A stretch of DNA of 64,000 nt from Xanthomonas melonis. GTDB taxonomy: Bacteria; Pseudomonadota; Gammaproteobacteria; Xanthomonadales; Xanthomonadaceae. Shown here one piece after another: positions 62,638 to 64,000 of this stretch (position 1 is its first letter; each line of letters starts with the position of its first letter). The translations under genes and the position numbers were made by a program. The notes under the pieces are model-generated. The model had not been told where the DNA came from. It did not search any database and saw only the letters and a list, made by a program, of their open reading frames with translations. The stretch is from assembly GCF_020783655.1 (NCBI RefSeq), contig NZ_JAJGQH010000002.1, positions 62,001 to 126,000 of the forward strand, read 5' to 3'.

Positions 62638-63203
62638 CGCGTGCCGCCAGCCGGTACCTGCATGCCCAAGGCATGCATCAGCAGATCCGCCGAGCGGTGC
62701 GCGAGGCGCTTGCGTTCGGACTCGTCGTTGCCGCGCAGACAACTGCCCAGCATGTCGATCACCAGCAGCAGCTGTTCGTCGTCGACATCCGCGCGGCACA
62801 GACCGGCATCGCGGGCACGCCGCACGAACGGCAGGAAGATCGCCACCACGCGGCGATCGGCGGCTTCCACCGCCGGATGCGCGCGTTCGATCGAACGCCA
62901 GAAGTCCACCAGCGGCGCCGACTGGGCGATGTGCTCGGCCACATCGTGCAGCAGCACCGCCAGTCCGTCCGGGCGGTCGGCCAGGTCGGCGGCCAGGCGC
63001 TCCAGGCCATCCAGTCCACGCGTCATCAGCGCGGTCATCAGCGCGAGGCGGTCCGGGAAGTTGCGGTACAAGGTGGCGCGGCCGAGGCCGGCGCGCTCCA
63101 CCACCAGTTCCAGCGGCGCATTGACGCCGTGTTCGCTGAACACTTCGTCGGCGGCATCGAGTATCTGCCGGCGGCGCAGCGCGGCATCGGGGCGGGAGGT
63201 CAT
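62634..63203 (-). CDS. TetR/AcrR family regulator
   Basis: About 189 residues. The helix-turn-helix is RRRQILDAADEVFSEHGVNA, LELVVERAGLGRATLYRNFP, typical of TetR. The remaining helices (LAVLLHDVAEHIAQSAPLVD, LLLVIDMLGSCLRG) form the ligand-binding and dimer region. Start is ATG 63203 or ATG 63206. A perfect 6-bp inverted repeat lies 15 bases upstream. It heads the three-gene overlapping operon and probably regulates it together with itself. Confidence 0.86.
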   Translation of the reverse strand: MTSRPDAALRRRQILDAADEVFSEHGVNAPLELVVERAGLGRATLYRNFPDRLALMTALMTRGLDGLERLAADLADRPDGLAVLLHDVAEHIAQSAPLVDFWRSIERAHPAVEAADRRVVAIFLPFVRRARDAGLCRADVDDEQLLLVIDMLGSCLRGNDESERKRLAHRSADLLMHALGMQVPAGGTR

Positions 63204-63217
63204 CATGCGGGCATTAT

Positions 63218-63233
63218 CGGACAGATTTGTCCG
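63218..63233. promoter_or_regulatory. TetR operator candidate
   Basis: CGGACA-GATT-TGTCCG is a perfect 6-bp inverted repeat, directly next to a GATAAT -10-like box (minus strand) before the tetR-type start. It is likely bound by the TetR protein. Confidence 0.6.
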
Positions 63234-63286
63234 GTTGCGCCAGAGGCCGCTTCGCCACTGCGTCACTGCGCCGACGGACGGTACGC

Positions 63287-64000
63287 TCAGCCGGTGTTCT
63301 GCACGCCCTGCGCCACGCCGTTGACGCAAGCCACCAACGCCCGCAGCAGTTCCTCGTCCTGGCCATCGGTGGCCCGCCAACGCTGCAGCAGGTCCACCTG
63401 CAACACGCTGATCGGGTCGATGTACGGGTTGCGCAGGCGGATCGACAGGGCCAGCCGCGGGTCGTGCTGCAACAACGATTGCTGCTGCAGCAGCGCCTTG
63501 ACCCAGCCCTTGGTCAGCGCCAGTTCGTCGCGGATCTGCGGGAAGAAGCGGGCGTGCAGATCACCCGACAGCCGCGAAAACAGTTCGGCGATGGCGAGGT
63601 CGCCCTTGGACAGCACCATGGCGATGTCGTCCAGGAAGGTGCGGAAGAACGGCCAGTCCTGCGCCATCTCGCGCAAGGTGTCTTCGTGCCCGGCATCCAC
63701 CGCCGCCTGCAGGCCACTGCCCACGCCATACCAGCCCGGAATCACCGCACGCGCCTGGCTCCACGCGAACACCCACGGAATCGCACGCAGGTTCGACAAC
63801 GCGGCATCCTGGCCCAGCCGGCGCGAGGGGCGCGAGCCCAGCGTCATGCGTTCGATCACGTCGATCGGCGTGGCCAGACGGAAATACTGCATGAAGTCCG
63901 GCGCGCCGACGAAGGCGCGGTAGGCCACGCTGCTGCGTTCGGCCACCAGATCCATCACCGGCCGCCAATGCGCCTCGCGCGGCTCGGGCGCGCGCGGACG
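63287..64000 (-). CDS. ppc: Phosphoenolpyruvate carboxylase (C-terminal part)
   Basis: The last 237 residues of Ppc; the gene continues beyond the window. Ppc adds bicarbonate to phosphoenolpyruvate to make oxaloacetate. Seen: [24 protein letters not shown]-type segment [50 protein letters not shown] and the conserved C-terminus ending NTG, which closes the active site. No terminator is evident between it and the TetR promoter. Confidence 0.95.
   Translation of the reverse strand, partial: RPRAPEPREAHWRPVMDLVAERSSVAYRAFVGAPDFMQYFRLATPIDVIERMTLGSRPSRRLGQDAALSNLRAIPWVFAWSQARAVIPGWYGVGSGLQAAVDAGHEDTLREMAQDWPFFRTFLDDIAMVLSKGDLAIAELFSRLSGDLHARFFPQIRDELALTKGWVKALLQQQSLLQHDPRLALSIRLRNPYIDPISVLQVDLLQRWRATDGQDEELLRALVACVNGVAQGVQNTG

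Noticed and set aside
1..64000. Prophage, integrative element, defence island, toxin-antitoxin pair or secretion-system cluster
   Set aside because: Composition and codon use are even throughout, and I found no integrase, transposase, phage structural gene or recognised defence gene.

Overview
This is a GC-rich chromosomal segment of a gammaproteobacterium, most likely a Xanthomonas species. The reasons are the gene content and order (lptD-surA-pdxA-rsmA-apaG-apaH, lgt-thyA-folA, metK, ppc), the very high G/C at third codon positions, and the dispersed C/G-rich hairpin repeats. Almost all of it is core genome. I see no prophage, insertion sequence, CRISPR array, rRNA or tRNA gene.

Region 1 (1-5.5 kb): a nucleoside deaminase-like enzyme, the 23S rRNA methyltransferase RlmM, a Tat-exported Gfo/Idh oxidoreductase divergent from an exported SMP-30/gluconolactonase-like protein, an unrecognised 240-residue protein and an EF-hand lipoprotein. 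Region 2 (5.6-15.8 kb) is the main catabolic block. A MarR regulator with a near-perfect 25-bp operator leads a hydroxycinnamate cassette (CoA hydratase/lyase, aromatic aldehyde dehydrogenase, feruloyl/coumaroyl-CoA synthetase). Converging on it are a LysR regulator and both subunits of a LigAB-type extradiol dioxygenase, followed by an aromatic-associated outer-membrane protein, a SnoaL-like protein and an alpha/beta hydrolase. Together they predict conversion of plant hydroxycinnamates to aromatic acids and meta-cleavage of a protocatechuate-like catechol, but the later meta-cleavage enzymes are not here.

Region 3 (16-20.8 kb): two ubiquinone-pathway flavin monooxygenases, a small membrane protein coupled to a PduO-type cobalamin adenosyltransferase, and an HDAC-family deacetylase. 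Region 4 (20.9-30.4 kb): envelope and housekeeping genes lptD, surA, pdxA, rsmA, apaG, apaH (+ strand), meeting folA, thyA, lgt (- strand). The folA start lies inside a repeat that also overlaps the thyA stop. Region 5 (30.4-40.1 kb): two TPM-domain proteins, LemA, diacylglycerol kinase, an SGNH hydrolase, a two-component system, and tesA divergent from a ybbA-ybbP-type ABC system.

Region 6 (40.3-50.2 kb): a TauD-like dioxygenase with a NitT/TauT-type ABC importer, then a heme-uptake operon (hemP, TonB-dependent receptor, half-length HmuS-like protein, DUF6607 protein) behind paired Fur-box-like sites and a perfect 25-bp palindrome, then an aldo/keto reductase. Region 7 (50.3-57.8 kb): nucleoside transporter plus PfkB kinase, dusB, a methyltransferase, a YdjM-like membrane protein and metK. 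Region 8 (58.2-64 kb): an OmpA-domain lipoprotein with a 17-residue tandem repeat, a tightly overlapping TetR/DUF4105/lipoprotein-hydrolase operon, and the 3' end of ppc, which runs off the window.

Dispersed repeats include C/G-rich double-hairpin elements (one with 11-bp terminal inverted repeats) and simple CGGGA-type repeats, all in intergenic DNA except at folA.
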